Assembly (NCBI RefSeq): GCF_947500125.1
Contig: NZ_CANMRA010000006.1
Coordinates: forward strand, 62,001-126,000
Reading direction: 5' to 3'
DNA: 64,000 bases
From: an uncultured Kocuria sp.
GTDB taxonomy: Bacteria > Actinomycetota > Actinomycetes > Actinomycetales > Micrococcaceae
The notes below the pieces were generated by a model. That model was not told the DNA's origin. It made no database searches and saw only the letters and a program-made list of their open reading frames with translations. Positions 16,788 to 25,642 of this stretch are shown one piece after another (within the stretch, counting starts at the first letter, position 1; the number at the start of each line of letters is the position of its first letter). The translations under genes and the position numbers were made by a program.

Positions 16788-18236
16788 GTGCCGATCTCCA
16801 CGCTCCTGGTGGCCAACCGGGGGGAGATCGCGGTCCGGATCCTGCGCTCGGCGCGGGAGATGGGCCTGCGCACCGTCCTGACAGTGAGCGAGGTGGACCG
16901 GGAGTCCCTGGCGGCGGAGCTCGCCGACGCCGTCGCCGTGGTCGGGCCCGCCCCGGCGCAGAAGTCCTACCTCAACGCCGAGGCGCTCGTGGCCGCGGGC
17001 GTGGAGCACGGCTGCGACGCGGTGCACCCCGGCTACGGGTTCCTCTCGGAGAACGCCGCGTTCGCCCGGCGCGTGCAGGAGGCGGGGCTGACGTGGGTGG
17101 GCCCCTCCCCCGACGTCATCGACCTCATGGGCCACAAGACCCGGGCGCTGGAGGCCGCGGTCGCGGCCGGGGTGCCCGTCCTCGCCGGGTCGAACGGGCC
17201 CCTGGAGGGTGACGACGACGCCGTCCTGGCGCTGGCCCGGGAGGTCGGCTACCCGCTCGTCATCAAGGCCTCGGCCGGCGGCGGCGGGCGCGGCATCCGC
17301 CTGGTCCGCGCCGAGGAGGACCTGCTGCGGACCGTCGACACCGCCCGGTCCGAGGCCGGCGCGAGCTTCGGGGACCCCACGGTCTACCTGGAGCGGTTCG
17401 TGGAGCGCGCCCGGCACGTGGAGGTCCAGGTCCTCGGCGACGGGCAGACCTTCCTGCACCTGGGCGACCGCGACTGCTCCCTGCAGCGCCGCTCCCAGAA
17501 GATCGTGGAGGAGGCCCCCGCCCCGGACCTGCCGGACGAAGTCCGCGAGCGCATCCGGGACTCCGCCGTGAACCTCGCCCGGCTCTGCTCCTACACGGGG
17601 GTGGGCACGGTCGAGTACCTCTACGACCCCGTCCGGCACGAGGCGGCGTTCATCGAGATGAACACCCGCCTGCAGGTGGAGCACCCGGTCACGGAGTTCG
17701 TCACGGGCGTGGACCTGGTCGCCGAGCAGCTCACGATCGCCTCGACCGGGCGCACGGAGCTGCGGCAGGAGGACATCCGCTTCGACGGGCACTCCGTGGA
17801 GTGCCGGATCAACGCCGAGGACCCGGAGCAGGGCTTCATGCCGAGCCCGGGCACGATCAGCCGCCTCGACTGGCCGGAGGGGTCCGAGTACCGCGTGGAC
17901 ACCGGCGTGCGCAGCGGAGACGTCGTGGCCCCGTACTACGACTCGCTGCTGGCCAAGCTGATCGTGCACGCCGAGGACCGGGAGACGGCCGTGCAGCGGA
18001 TGGGCGCGGCCCTGGCCGCCACGCACGTGGAGGGGATCCGGACCACGGTGCCGCTGCTGCGGCGGCTCGTGCTGGACCCGGCGTTCGCGGCCGTGGCGCA
18101 CCACACCACCTGGATCGAGACCGAGCTGCTCAGCGACAGAGCCCGTGACAACCCCAGTGGCACACCCAGTGACAGAGCTCCTGACGAACCCGGTGACACA
18201 TCCGGCGAGACGCCCAGCGAGGGGAACGCACCATGA
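16788..18236 (+). CDS. Biotin carboxylase (AccC family)
   Basis: ATP-grasp enzyme of 482 residues that carboxylates biotin from bicarbonate and ATP. It has the N-terminal LLVANRGEIAVRILRSAREM, the ATP-binding Gly-rich loop SAGGGGRGIRLV, and the active-site block FIEMNTRLQVEHPVTE, all intact. The start is GTG at 16788. Residues after about 445 form an unusual acidic Pro/Ser/Asp-rich tail encoded by degenerate short repeats. The stop overlaps the pxpB start (ATGA). No classical carboxyltransferase gene is in the operon, so its partner is probably PxpB/PxpC rather than fatty-acid synthesis. Confidence 0.92.
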   Translation: MPISTLLVANRGEIAVRILRSAREMGLRTVLTVSEVDRESLAAELADAVAVVGPAPAQKSYLNAEALVAAGVEHGCDAVHPGYGFLSENAAFARRVQEAGLTWVGPSPDVIDLMGHKTRALEAAVAAGVPVLAGSNGPLEGDDDAVLALAREVGYPLVIKASAGGGGRGIRLVRAEEDLLRTVDTARSEAGASFGDPTVYLERFVERARHVEVQVLGDGQTFLHLGDRDCSLQRRSQKIVEEAPAPDLPDEVRERIRDSAVNLARLCSYTGVGTVEYLYDPVRHEAAFIEMNTRLQVEHPVTEFVTGVDLVAEQLTIASTGRTELRQEDIRFDGHSVECRINAEDPEQGFMPSPGTISRLDWPEGSEYRVDTGVRSGDVVAPYYDSLLAKLIVHAEDRETAVQRMGAALAATHVEGIRTTVPLLRRLVLDPAFAAVAHHTTWIETELLSDRARDNPSGTPSDRAPDEPGDTSGETPSEGNAP

Positions 18237-19141
18237 CCGAGACCCTGTACCTGCCCACCGCCCGGTACACCTGGGGCGGTGACGAGTTCCTGTTCGTGGA
18301 GTTCGACGAGGCCATGAACCTCACCGCCAACTACCTCGCCACCACCGTGGCGCAGGGACTCACCGCGCTGGACCTGGACGGCGTCGTGGACGTCTGCCCC
18401 GCCAACGCGTCCCTGCTGGTGCGCTTCGACCCGGACGTCATTAAAGCCGAGGACCTCAAGCGCCGCACCCAGGAGCTCGAGGGACAGGCCCGCGAGTCCA
18501 CGCAGTACACCGCCGAGACCCGGATCATCGAGGTCCCGGTCTGGTACCAGGACCCCTACACCGCCGAGGTCGTGGCCCGCTTCCGCGAGGGCTACCACCA
18601 GGACCCCTCCGGCACCGACCTCGACTACGCCGCGAAGGTCAACGGCCTCGCGGACGCCGCCGAGTTCATCCGCCGCCACCACGAGTCCCCGTGGCTGGTG
18701 TCCATGGTGGGGTTCGTGGCCGGACTGCCGTTCATGTACCAGCTCGTGCCCCGCGACCGGCAGCTCGAGGTGCCCAAGTACCTCAGCCCCCGCACCGACA
18801 CGCCCCCGCTGACCGTGGGCCACGGCGGGTGCTTCGCGTGCATCTACTCGGTGCGCGGCGCGGGCGGCTACCAGATGTTCGGCATCGCCGCCGCCCCCAT
18901 CTACGACCCCGAGCAGCACCTGCACGACTTCCGGGACTTCCTGATCCTGTTCCGGCCCGGGGACCTCGTGAAGTTCCGGCCCGTCGACGAGGCCGAGTAC
19001 CGCTCCATCCAGCAGCAGGTCGAGGAGGGCACCTGGCGGTACAAGCAGGCGCCGGTGACCCTCGACGTCGAAGCCGCGCTCGCCGATCCCGACAGCTACA
19101 ACCGCACCCTTCTGGAGGCCCTCGATGGCGCTGACGATTGA
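18233..19141 (+). CDS. pxpB: 5-oxoprolinase/urea amidolyase family subunit (CT_C_D domain)
   Basis: A 302-residue member of the KipI/PxpB family, which corresponds to the C and D subdomains of the urea-carboxylase carboxyltransferase. Family blocks are EVPVWYQDPYTAEV (residues about 100-113), VGFVAGLPFMYQLV, PRTDTPPLTVGHGGCFACIY and APIYDPEQ. It is longer than the usual 220-240 residue PxpB, mostly through extra sequence at both ends. It forms a complex with PxpC, whose gene overlaps its 3' end by 17 bases. Co-occurrence with a biotin carboxylase and carrier favours a carboxyltransferase-like role. Confidence 0.88.
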   Translation: MTETLYLPTARYTWGGDEFLFVEFDEAMNLTANYLATTVAQGLTALDLDGVVDVCPANASLLVRFDPDVIKAEDLKRRTQELEGQARESTQYTAETRIIEVPVWYQDPYTAEVVARFREGYHQDPSGTDLDYAAKVNGLADAAEFIRRHHESPWLVSMVGFVAGLPFMYQLVPRDRQLEVPKYLSPRTDTPPLTVGHGGCFACIYSVRGAGGYQMFGIAAAPIYDPEQHLHDFRDFLILFRPGDLVKFRPVDEAEYRSIQQQVEEGTWRYKQAPVTLDVEAALADPDSYNRTLLEALDGADD

Positions 19142-20090
19142 GCAGCCCGGACTGCTGACCACCGTCCAGGACCAGGGACGGATCGGGTACTACCACGTGG
19201 GCATCCCGCAGGGCGGGGCCATGGACCAGGAGTCCGCCCAGGCGGCGAACAAGCTGGTCGGCAATACCGCCGCCGAGGCCGTGCTCGAGTGCACCTACAC
19301 CGGGCCCGTCCTCACCGTGGACGCCCCGACGACGATCGCGGTGACCGGCGCGGACGTCCCCGTGCTGGTCAACGGCGAGGAGCACCCGGCGTGGCGGCGG
19401 CTCGAGCTGGCCGCGGGGGACACCCTGAAGTTCGGCGTACTCCGGGGCGGTGCCCGGTTCTACCTCGCGGTCCGCGGCGGCATCGCCGTGCCGGAGGTGC
19501 TCGGCTCGCGCTCCACCTACGCGATCGGGCGGCTGGGCGGTCTGGACGGCCGGAAGCTGGAGGCCGGGGACGTGGTGCCCGTGGGCGAGCCCACGGGTCT
19601 GCTGCCCGAGGTCGAGGAGATCCCGGAGCGCCTGCGCCCGGCGTTCAGCAGGTCGCTGGAGCTGCGGATCATGTGGGGGCTCTACGACCACCTGCTCACC
19701 GACGAGGGCCGGCGCCGGCTGGTCGAGGAGGAGTGGAAGCTCACCCCCGTGGCCGACCGCATGGGGCTGCGCTTCGAGGGCCCCGGCGTGGAGTGGATCC
19801 AGCGCCGGCAGCCGTTCGGGGCCGGCTCGGACCCCTCCAACATCGTGGACGCCGGCTACGCCGTGGGCTCCATCCAGGTCCCCGGCGGCACCCAGCCGAT
19901 CGTGCTGCACCGGGACGCGGTCTCCGGCGGGGGCTACGCCATGGTGGGCACCGTGATCTCCGCGGACATGGACCTGCTGGCCCGGGCCGCCCCGGGCACG
20001 GTGACCCGGTTCCGCGCGGTGTCCATGGACGAGGCGCTGCAGGCGCGCCGGGAGCGGACCGAGCGGCTGGAGGAGATCTGGGCGCTGTGA
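19125..20090 (+). CDS. pxpC: Biotin-dependent carboxyltransferase-family subunit (CT_A_B domain)
   Basis: A 321-residue KipA/PxpC-family protein, matching the A and B subdomains of the urea-carboxylase carboxyltransferase. Typical features are the opening IEQPGLLTTVQDQGRIGYYH, GIPQGGAMDQES, FYLAVRGGIAVPEVLGSRST and the late PSNIVDAGYAVGSIQVPGG and QPIVLHRDAVSGGGY. It overlaps pxpB and closes the operon, which ends in two stacked hairpins. With PxpB it would form the site where a carboxyl group moves from biotin to the lactam or amide nitrogen (inferred), or where 5-oxoproline is activated for PxpA. Confidence 0.9.
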   Translation: MALTIEQPGLLTTVQDQGRIGYYHVGIPQGGAMDQESAQAANKLVGNTAAEAVLECTYTGPVLTVDAPTTIAVTGADVPVLVNGEEHPAWRRLELAAGDTLKFGVLRGGARFYLAVRGGIAVPEVLGSRSTYAIGRLGGLDGRKLEAGDVVPVGEPTGLLPEVEEIPERLRPAFSRSLELRIMWGLYDHLLTDEGRRRLVEEEWKLTPVADRMGLRFEGPGVEWIQRRQPFGAGSDPSNIVDAGYAVGSIQVPGGTQPIVLHRDAVSGGGYAMVGTVISADMDLLARAAPGTVTRFRAVSMDEALQARRERTERLEEIWAL

Positions 20091-20114
20091 CCAGCTGACG
20101 GTCCCGGACGAGAC

Positions 20115-20141
20115 GGGTCGGTGCCGCTGCGGCACCGACCC
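20115..20141 (+). terminator. First hairpin after the pxp operon
   Basis: A perfect 12-bp stem, GGGTCGGTGCCG with its complement around CTG, 24 bases after the pxpC stop. Confidence 0.7.
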
Positions 20142-20161
20142 GGCGCCTCCCACCGGCGCGG

Positions 20162-20196
20162 AGACGGGGCCGGGCGGTCCTCGCCCGGCCCCGTCT
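20162..20196. terminator. Second hairpin between convergent operons
   Basis: A 14-bp perfect stem with a seven-base loop lies between the convergent pxpC and old-yellow-enzyme genes. It probably acts for both directions. Confidence 0.7.
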
Positions 20197-20209
20197 TCGC
20201 GCCGTGCTC

Positions 20210-21310
20210 CTAGGAGAGCTCCAGCTCCCAGTCCTTGACGTCGGCCAGGGGCGCGAGCAGGCTCCCGTCGAGCTCGGCCAGCGGCTGGCCGCGGCGCACC
20301 CGCTGCGGCCAGTCCCGGTTGGCCAGCGCCGCCTTCCCCAGGGCGACCACGTCGGCCGTGCCGTCCGCCAGCATGGACACGGCCGTCTCCGGATCGTCCA
20401 GGTGTCCGTTGGCGATCACCGGCAGGCCGGAGTGCTGCTTGGCCAGCGCCGCGAGCGACGGTCCCTCGTCCCCTAAGGCCGGGGCGGTCGCCCGGTACTC
20501 GGTGGTGTGGACGAAATCGATCCCGGTGGCGCCCAGGGTCGAGAAGATCACCTCCGCCTCGTCGGGCCCGCCGCTCCACCGGTGGTCGTGGTCGCTGACC
20601 TTGGCCTGGGAGACGCGGATGCCCACCGTCAGGTCCGGCCCCACGGCGTCGCGCACGGCCCGGCAGACCTCGGCGGCGAACCGCACCCGGTTCTCCGGCG
20701 ATCCTCCGTACTCGTCGGTCCGGCGATTGAGGTAGTCGGTGAGGAACTGGTCGAGCAGGTACCCGTTGGCGCCGTGGATCTCGACGCCGTCGAACCCGGC
20801 GTCACGGGCGCGCAGCGCGGCGTCCACGAACGCCTGACGGACCTCCGCCATCTGCTCCGCCGTGATCTCCGCGGGCACGGGGTACGGTCCTTCACCGCGG
20901 TAGAAGCCCAGCTGCTCACCCTTGGGGGCCACCGCCGAGGGACCGATCGTGGAGTCGACGAACCGGTTGCCCTGGGCCTGGGAGCCCGCGTGCATGAGCT
21001 GGGCGAAGATCGTCGCGCCGGCCGCGTGGACGGCGCCGACCACCTCGGCCCATGCCCGGGCCTGGTCGTCGGTGGCGATCCCGGGCTGGAACAGGTAGCC
21101 CTGCCCGTGGGCGGCGTCGGGATAGATCCCCTCGGTGATCAGCAGCCCGAAGCCTCCGCGGGCGAAGGCCTCGTAGTAGGAGACCATGCGCTCGGTGGCG
21201 TGGCCCTCCTCCGTGGCGCTGATCCGGGTCATCGGAGCCAGCGCAACGCGGTTCTCCAGATGGGTGGAACCGATCTGCAGGGGGGACCAGAGCGGGGCGA
21301 GATCCGTCAT
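20210..21310 (-). CDS. NADH:flavin oxidoreductase, old yellow enzyme family
   Basis: FMN-dependent ene-reductase of 366 residues with an (alpha/beta)8 barrel. Visible OYE signatures are QLMHAGSQA, GVEIHGANGYLLDQFLTDYL and the following NRRTDEYGGSPENRVRF, plus the phosphate-binding VIANGHLD and VALGKAALANRDWP. These enzymes reduce activated C=C bonds such as enals, enones and maleimides. The ATG at 21310 has AAGGAG six bases upstream. Last gene of the seven-gene minus-strand operon that begins with the asparaginase-like gene, with a terminator downstream. An enone or maleimide-type intermediate is plausible for the pathway but not shown. Confidence 0.9.
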   Translation of the reverse strand: MTDLAPLWSPLQIGSTHLENRVALAPMTRISATEEGHATERMVSYYEAFARGGFGLLITEGIYPDAAHGQGYLFQPGIATDDQARAWAEVVGAVHAAGATIFAQLMHAGSQAQGNRFVDSTIGPSAVAPKGEQLGFYRGEGPYPVPAEITAEQMAEVRQAFVDAALRARDAGFDGVEIHGANGYLLDQFLTDYLNRRTDEYGGSPENRVRFAAEVCRAVRDAVGPDLTVGIRVSQAKVSDHDHRWSGGPDEAEVIFSTLGATGIDFVHTTEYRATAPALGDEGPSLAALAKQHSGLPVIANGHLDDPETAVSMLADGTADVVALGKAALANRDWPQRVRRGQPLAELDGSLLAPLADVKDWELELS

Positions 21311-21426
21311 GAGCATCTCCTTCAAGAGTCGTTCAGGGGTCGTGGGGTCGATCTCCGGAGCGGCCTCCTGAGAAGCGCCCCGAGGGGGTCGTGGGCCGGC
21401 GCGGTCAGCGCGGGCCCACGACAGGG

Positions 21427-21789
21427 TCACACGGTGTCGGCGCTGAGGAGCAGCCCCCGCACGAACCGCCCCGCGTCGATGGGCGCGGCGCTGTGGTGGG
21501 TGCCGTCGTCGAGGATCCGCTCGAACTCCGCGCCGCCGTCGTCCGGCAGGACGCGCCGGTCGACGAGGTGCTGATCGACGAGGGCGTCGGCCAGCGTTTC
21601 GACGTCGGGGAAGACCTTCTGCACCCCTGTCCGGGAAGCCAGCACCCACTGGTCCCCGAGCACGGTGATCCTCGCGCGGCCCCCCACGCTGCGCCGCAGC
21701 TCCGCGAGGACGGCGGGCTTCATCCCGTGGAGGTTGATGTAGGCCGTCAGCTTCGAGACCGCACGCCCGCCGGGGCATCCTGCGCACAT
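21427..21789 (-). CDS. Small protein with N-terminal CxxC, unknown
   Basis: I do not recognise this 120-residue protein. It opens MCAGCPGGRAVSKLTAY, placing two cysteines three residues apart at the extreme N-terminus, as in some metal or thiol sites. The middle (ARITVLGDQWVLASRTGVQKVFPDVETLADALVDQHL in two short pieces) suggests a small alpha/beta domain. GAGGAG lies about nine bases before the ATG. It lies between an SDR and the old yellow enzyme in a catabolic operon, so an accessory or electron-transfer role with one of them is possible. Its conservation elsewhere is unknown to me. Confidence 0.72.
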   Translation of the reverse strand: MCAGCPGGRAVSKLTAYINLHGMKPAVLAELRRSVGGRARITVLGDQWVLASRTGVQKVFPDVETLADALVDQHLVDRRVLPDDGGAEFERILDDGTHHSAAPIDAGRFVRGLLLSADTV

Positions 21790-21813
21790 CGTGACCGTCT
21801 CCTCTCGTGCCGG

Positions 21814-22566
21814 CTACGGCATCACGTCGCCGCTGTTGGGACCCAGCGTCTGGCCGGTGTAGAGGTCACCGCCGGGCGAGGAGGCCAGCAGCAGCGCGGT
21901 GGGCGCCACCTCGTGGGCCTGGCCGAAGCGGCCGATGGGAAGCTCTGCCTGCTTGGCGGCCTTCCAGTCCTCGGAGAGCCCCTCGATCAGCGGTGTCACG
22001 ACGGGTCCGGGCGCGATCGAGTTGACGAGGATGTGGTGCTCGGCGAGCTCCAGCGCCATGGCCTTCGTCATGCCGATCACCCCGGCCTTGGCCGCCACGT
22101 AGTGCGTCAGGCCGGTGCCGCCCTTGATGCCCAGCTGGGAGGCGATGTTGATGATCCGCCCGCCGCCGCGCTCCACCATGTGGGGCGCGGCCCAGCGCGC
22201 GGCCAGGAAGACACCCTTGAGATCCACGGCGAGGACCCTGTCGAACGTCGCCTCGGTCATCTCCAGCAGCGGCGTCTCGTCGAGGATGCCGGCGGCGCTG
22301 ACGAGGACGTCGATCCCGCCGAGCTCCTCGACGATCCTTCCCATCGCCTGCTGCACCGCCTCGCCGTCGGTGACGTCCACGGCGAGTGCCATGGTGCGCC
22401 CGCCGAAGCTGCCGCTCTCCTGCGCGACGGCCGTCGCGTGCTGCTCGTCGCGGTCCAGCACGGCGACGTCCGCGCCCTCCTGGGCGAAGAGCAGGGCGAT
22501 CGCCGCGCCGATGCCGCTGCCGCCGCCGGTGACGACGGCGACCTTTCCGGTCAGTTGCTGTTCCAT
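21814..22566 (-). CDS. SDR-family NAD(P)-dependent oxidoreductase
   Basis: Classical SDR of 250 residues. The cofactor loop VVTGGGSGIGAAIALLFA and the following DRDEQ (Asp at the end of strand 2 suggests NAD preference), SAAGIL, the catalytic Ser in NIASQLG and Tyr/Lys in HYVAAKAG, then NSIAPGPVVTPL are all present. The C-terminus ends TGQTLGPNSGDVMP. The ATG at 22566 is preceded by AAAGG. It is the fifth gene of the operon and neighbour to a second SDR of different sequence; the pair may act on successive alcohol or keto intermediates. The substrate is unknown. Confidence 0.88.
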   Translation of the reverse strand: MEQQLTGKVAVVTGGGSGIGAAIALLFAQEGADVAVLDRDEQHATAVAQESGSFGGRTMALAVDVTDGEAVQQAMGRIVEELGGIDVLVSAAGILDETPLLEMTEATFDRVLAVDLKGVFLAARWAAPHMVERGGGRIINIASQLGIKGGTGLTHYVAAKAGVIGMTKAMALELAEHHILVNSIAPGPVVTPLIEGLSEDWKAAKQAELPIGRFGQAHEVAPTALLLASSPGGDLYTGQTLGPNSGDVMP

Positions 22567-22586
22567 GTCTGCCTTTCCTGGTGGGC

Positions 22587-23366
22587 TCAGCTCGGCCAGC
22601 GGACGGTGAGCCCGCCGTCGACGATCAGCTGCTGCCCCGTGACGTAGGCCGAGTCGTCGCCGGTGAGGAAGCGGATGGTGCGCGCGGCCTCGTCGACGTT
22701 GCCCACGCGGCCCCACGGGATGATCGAGCCCGCGGCGTCGAGGCCCTCGCGGCCCAGCGAGTTCACCGGGTCCAGGGACTGGGGGCTCTCGATCAGCCCC
22801 GGGATGACGGCGTTGACCCGGATCTTCCGGGGGGCGAGCTCCACGGCCAGCGAGCGGCACAGACCGATGAGCCCGGACTTCGCCGCCGCGTAGTGGCTGT
22901 GCTCCTCCCACCCGTAGACGCCACCGGCGATCGACGACGTCGCGACCATGGCTCCGCCGTCGGTCATCCGCGTGCTGCAGGAGCGGAAGACGCGCATCAC
23001 CCCGGAGAGGTCGACGGCCATCATGTCGTCCCACGCCTGGTCGGTCATCTCCGCGAGTGCGGCACGGCGCAGGATGCCGGCCGCGGCCACCGAGATGTCC
23101 AGCCGACCGAACTCGTCGAGCGCGGTCTGGGCGAGCTTCTCGGTGTCGTCGAAGCTGCGCACGTCCATGGGGACGGCCGTGCAGCGTCCGCCCGCGGCCT
23201 CCACGGCGCGGACGGTGTCCGTGGCGTCGTGGGGGTCCGAGGGGAGGTAGCCGATGACGCTGTGGGCACCGGCCCGGGCGTAGGCGACCGCCAGTGCCCG
23301 GCCGATCCCGCTGCCGCCCCCGGAGATGACGGCGACCTTTCCCTCGAGTCCGTCGTCGCGGATCAT
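22587..23366 (-). CDS. SDR-family NAD(P)-dependent oxidoreductase
   Basis: Second SDR of the operon, 259 residues. The cofactor motif VISGGGSGIGRALAVAYARA is followed by YLPSD at the specificity position, unlike the Asp of its neighbour, suggesting a different NAD/NADP preference. The catalytic segment is ATSSIAGG with HYAAAKSG, followed by NAVIPGLIESPQ and TGQQLIVDGG. Its start overlaps the MFS stop as ATGA, so the two are translationally coupled. The substrate is unknown; a role in the same degradation route as the other operon enzymes is inferred from coupling alone. Confidence 0.88.
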   Translation of the reverse strand: MIRDDGLEGKVAVISGGGSGIGRALAVAYARAGAHSVIGYLPSDPHDATDTVRAVEAAGGRCTAVPMDVRSFDDTEKLAQTALDEFGRLDISVAAAGILRRAALAEMTDQAWDDMMAVDLSGVMRVFRSCSTRMTDGGAMVATSSIAGGVYGWEEHSHYAAAKSGLIGLCRSLAVELAPRKIRVNAVIPGLIESPQSLDPVNSLGREGLDAAGSIIPWGRVGNVDEAARTIRFLTGDDSAYVTGQQLIVDGGLTVRWPS

Positions 23367-24703
23367 GCGATCACCGTGGTCTTCAGGTGGGCGTCCTTCA
23401 GGGTGCGGGTCCCGGCCATGCACAGCGCCGAGAGGATCAGCCCGCCGGAGCCGGTGATGATCGCCGCCGTGGCCGTGTCCACCCCTGCGGTCAGCAGGAT
23501 GGTGAGCAGTCCGGAGCCGGCGATGCCGCCGAGCGGCGCCATCACGTGGGCCACGTTCGCTCCCATGCCGCGCACCTGGGGCGGGAAGGACTCGCCCATG
23601 TAGAACAGCAGCGCCGCGTACGGGCCGGTGAGGAAGAACAGTGTCATGGCGTACAGCGGGATGATGTATCCGGAGGTGCCCGGGCCCAGCAGCATCACCA
23701 GGCTCACCACGCCGCCGGCGACCCAGCCGAGGACCACGGTCGGCTTGCGGCCGATCTTGTCGCCCAGCCAGCCGTGGAACACGTAGCCCACGAAGCCCAC
23801 CGCGTTGGAGAGCACCAGGATGATGAGGGCGTTGTCGAAGGAGACGCCCTTGGCCTCGACCAGGATGGTGGTGCCCAGGACGGAGAACACCTGGATCGCG
23901 AACCAGTTGAAGAACCACGCCAGGGACAGGCAGGTCGTGTGCCGGCGCAGCTGCGGGGTGAACACGTCCTTCACACCTGTGGCATGGTGGGCCGCCTCCT
24001 CGAGGTCGTGCTCGGCGGCGAGCGAGTGGGCCCCGGCCGTGTCACCGGCGGCCCGGCGCCGCCGGACCTCCTTCATCGCGGCGAAGGTCGGGGACTCCGG
24101 CAGGCGCAGGGCCAGGCCGACGACGACCAGGGACAGCACCGCGGCGACGACGAAGCTCCAGCGCCAGCCGATGAGCGGGAGCGTCAGCGCCGACAGCCCC
24201 GCGGAGACCAGCGCGCCGACCGGCCAGCCGCCCTGGACGAGCGAGTACATGAGGCCGCGGCTCTTGGCCTCCTTGTAGATCTCGTTGAGGTAGACCGCGT
24301 TGACGACCTCCTCGGACATGGAGAAGCCGGAGAAGGAGCGGATGATGACCAGGCTCGCGGCGCCGATGGCGGCGCCGGTGAGACCGGACGCCACGGCGCC
24401 GCCGAGCATGAGCACGATGAGCGCCTTCTTGCGGCCCATCTTGTCGATGATCGTGCCCACGGCCAGGGCCACGATGAACACGCCGATCGTGGCGTAGGTG
24501 TTGATCGCGGTGGACTCGGCCACCGACCAGCCGAAGTCCTCGGCGATCACGGGGAGCAGCGTGCCGAAGAGGGTGAAGTCGTAGACGGAGGCCACCCAGG
24601 CGATGAAGCAGACGATCGAGACCTGCTTGACCACCTTCGGGGTGATGGGCACGTTCCAGGGCTCGACGCCGGCGGGCGTCGGGTTCGAGCGCAGAGCGGA
24701 CAT
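23363..24703 (-). CDS. MFS transporter, sugar/aromatic-acid transporter type
   Basis: Twelve-TM permease of 446 residues. The loop 2-3 signature GTIIDKMGRKKALIVLM and the repeated GWLGDKIGRKPTVVLGW in the second half show an intact MFS duplication. The N-terminal FIAWVASVYDFTLFGTLLPV with Asp in TM1 resembles the proton-coupled acid symporter branches (AAHS/MHS). The central cytosolic loop of about 60 residues (210-270) is charged. Likely the uptake system for the compound degraded by the surrounding enzymes. The ATG at 24703 has AAGGA upstream. Confidence 0.87.
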   Translation of the reverse strand: MSALRSNPTPAGVEPWNVPITPKVVKQVSIVCFIAWVASVYDFTLFGTLLPVIAEDFGWSVAESTAINTYATIGVFIVALAVGTIIDKMGRKKALIVLMLGGAVASGLTGAAIGAASLVIIRSFSGFSMSEEVVNAVYLNEIYKEAKSRGLMYSLVQGGWPVGALVSAGLSALTLPLIGWRWSFVVAAVLSLVVVGLALRLPESPTFAAMKEVRRRRAAGDTAGAHSLAAEHDLEEAAHHATGVKDVFTPQLRRHTTCLSLAWFFNWFAIQVFSVLGTTILVEAKGVSFDNALIILVLSNAVGFVGYVFHGWLGDKIGRKPTVVLGWVAGGVVSLVMLLGPGTSGYIIPLYAMTLFFLTGPYAALLFYMGESFPPQVRGMGANVAHVMAPLGGIAGSGLLTILLTAGVDTATAAIITGSGGLILSALCMAGTRTLKDAHLKTTVIA

Positions 24704-24729
24704 GGCGATGTTCCTTCGTGCCGGTGGGA

Positions 24730-25617
24730 TCAGGCGGAGGTGCGGGGACTGCGGGCGGCGAAGTCGCGGGCGACGTCCTCCATGAACGCGAACTCCACGC
24801 CGTCGTGACCCTGGATGTGGTCGAAGAGGCGCTCGAGCATCAGCAGGTTCTGCGGGCGGCCGCAGACGTCGGGGTGGATCGTGAGGGGGAAGACGGCGTA
24901 GTCCATCTCCCGGTAGACCCAGTCGAACTGGTCCTTCCACAGCTGCTCGATGTCCCGCGGGGACACGAAGCCGTGGCTGTTCGGGCTGGACTTGATGAAC
25001 ATCATCGGCGGGAGGTCGTCCAGGTACCACGAGGCGGGGATCTCGATGAGGTCGGTCTCCTCGCCGCGCACCAGCGGCTTCATCCACTCCTTGGCCGAGG
25101 CCGCCTCGTAGTCGATCTTGGTCCAGGTGTCCCCGACGCGCACGTAGTACGGGGTGTGGTCGTCGTGCATGAGCGAGTGGTCGTAGAGAAAGCCGCGATC
25201 GAGCAGGATCTCGTTGGTCACCCCGGAGAACTCCCACCAGGGCGCCACGTAGCCGACGGGCTTCTTCCCGGAGCGCCGCTCGATGAGGTCGGTGCAGTAG
25301 TCGAGGATCTCGGTCTCCTGCTCGCGGGTCATCGCGATGGGGTTCTCGTGGCTGTAGCCGTGGACGCCGATCTCGTGACCGGCGGCGACGACCGCGTCGA
25401 ACTCCTTCGGGAACGTCTCGACGGAGTGCCCGGGCCAGAACCAGGTGACGGGCATCTCGCGGCGCTGGGCGAGCTGGAGCAGCCGCGGCACGCCGACCTC
25501 GCCGGCGAAGAGGCCGCGGGAGATGTCGCCCGGGGAGTCCTCGCCGCCGTAGGAGCCGAGCCAGCCGCCGACGGCGTCGACGTCGATGCCGACGGACACG
25601 TAGATCTTCTTGGACAT
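24730..25617 (-). CDS. Polysaccharide deacetylase-family hydrolase, PgdA(HP0310)/cyclic-imidase type
   Basis: NodB-fold metal-dependent hydrolase of 295 residues. It has the distinctive sub-family opening [20 protein letters not shown], with Asp metal ligands, [30 protein letters not shown] with the His ligands, [14 protein letters not shown] and [14 protein letters not shown]. This length and motif set match the group containing Helicobacter HP0310 and bacterial cyclic imide hydrolases, related to PuuE allantoinase, rather than secreted chitin deacetylases; there is no signal peptide. Beside an asparaginase-like amidase and a permease, a cytosolic imidase function is the better reading. This is inference from context. 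Confidence 0.85.
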   Translation of the reverse strand: MSKKIYVSVGIDVDAVGGWLGSYGGEDSPGDISRGLFAGEVGVPRLLQLAQRREMPVTWFWPGHSVETFPKEFDAVVAAGHEIGVHGYSHENPIAMTREQETEILDYCTDLIERRSGKKPVGYVAPWWEFSGVTNEILLDRGFLYDHSLMHDDHTPYYVRVGDTWTKIDYEAASAKEWMKPLVRGEETDLIEIPASWYLDDLPPMMFIKSSPNSHGFVSPRDIEQLWKDQFDWVYREMDYAVFPLTIHPDVCGRPQNLLMLERLFDHIQGHDGVEFAFMEDVARDFAARSPRTSA

Positions 25618-25642
25618 GATGTCTCCTCTGGTGGTGGGTGTT

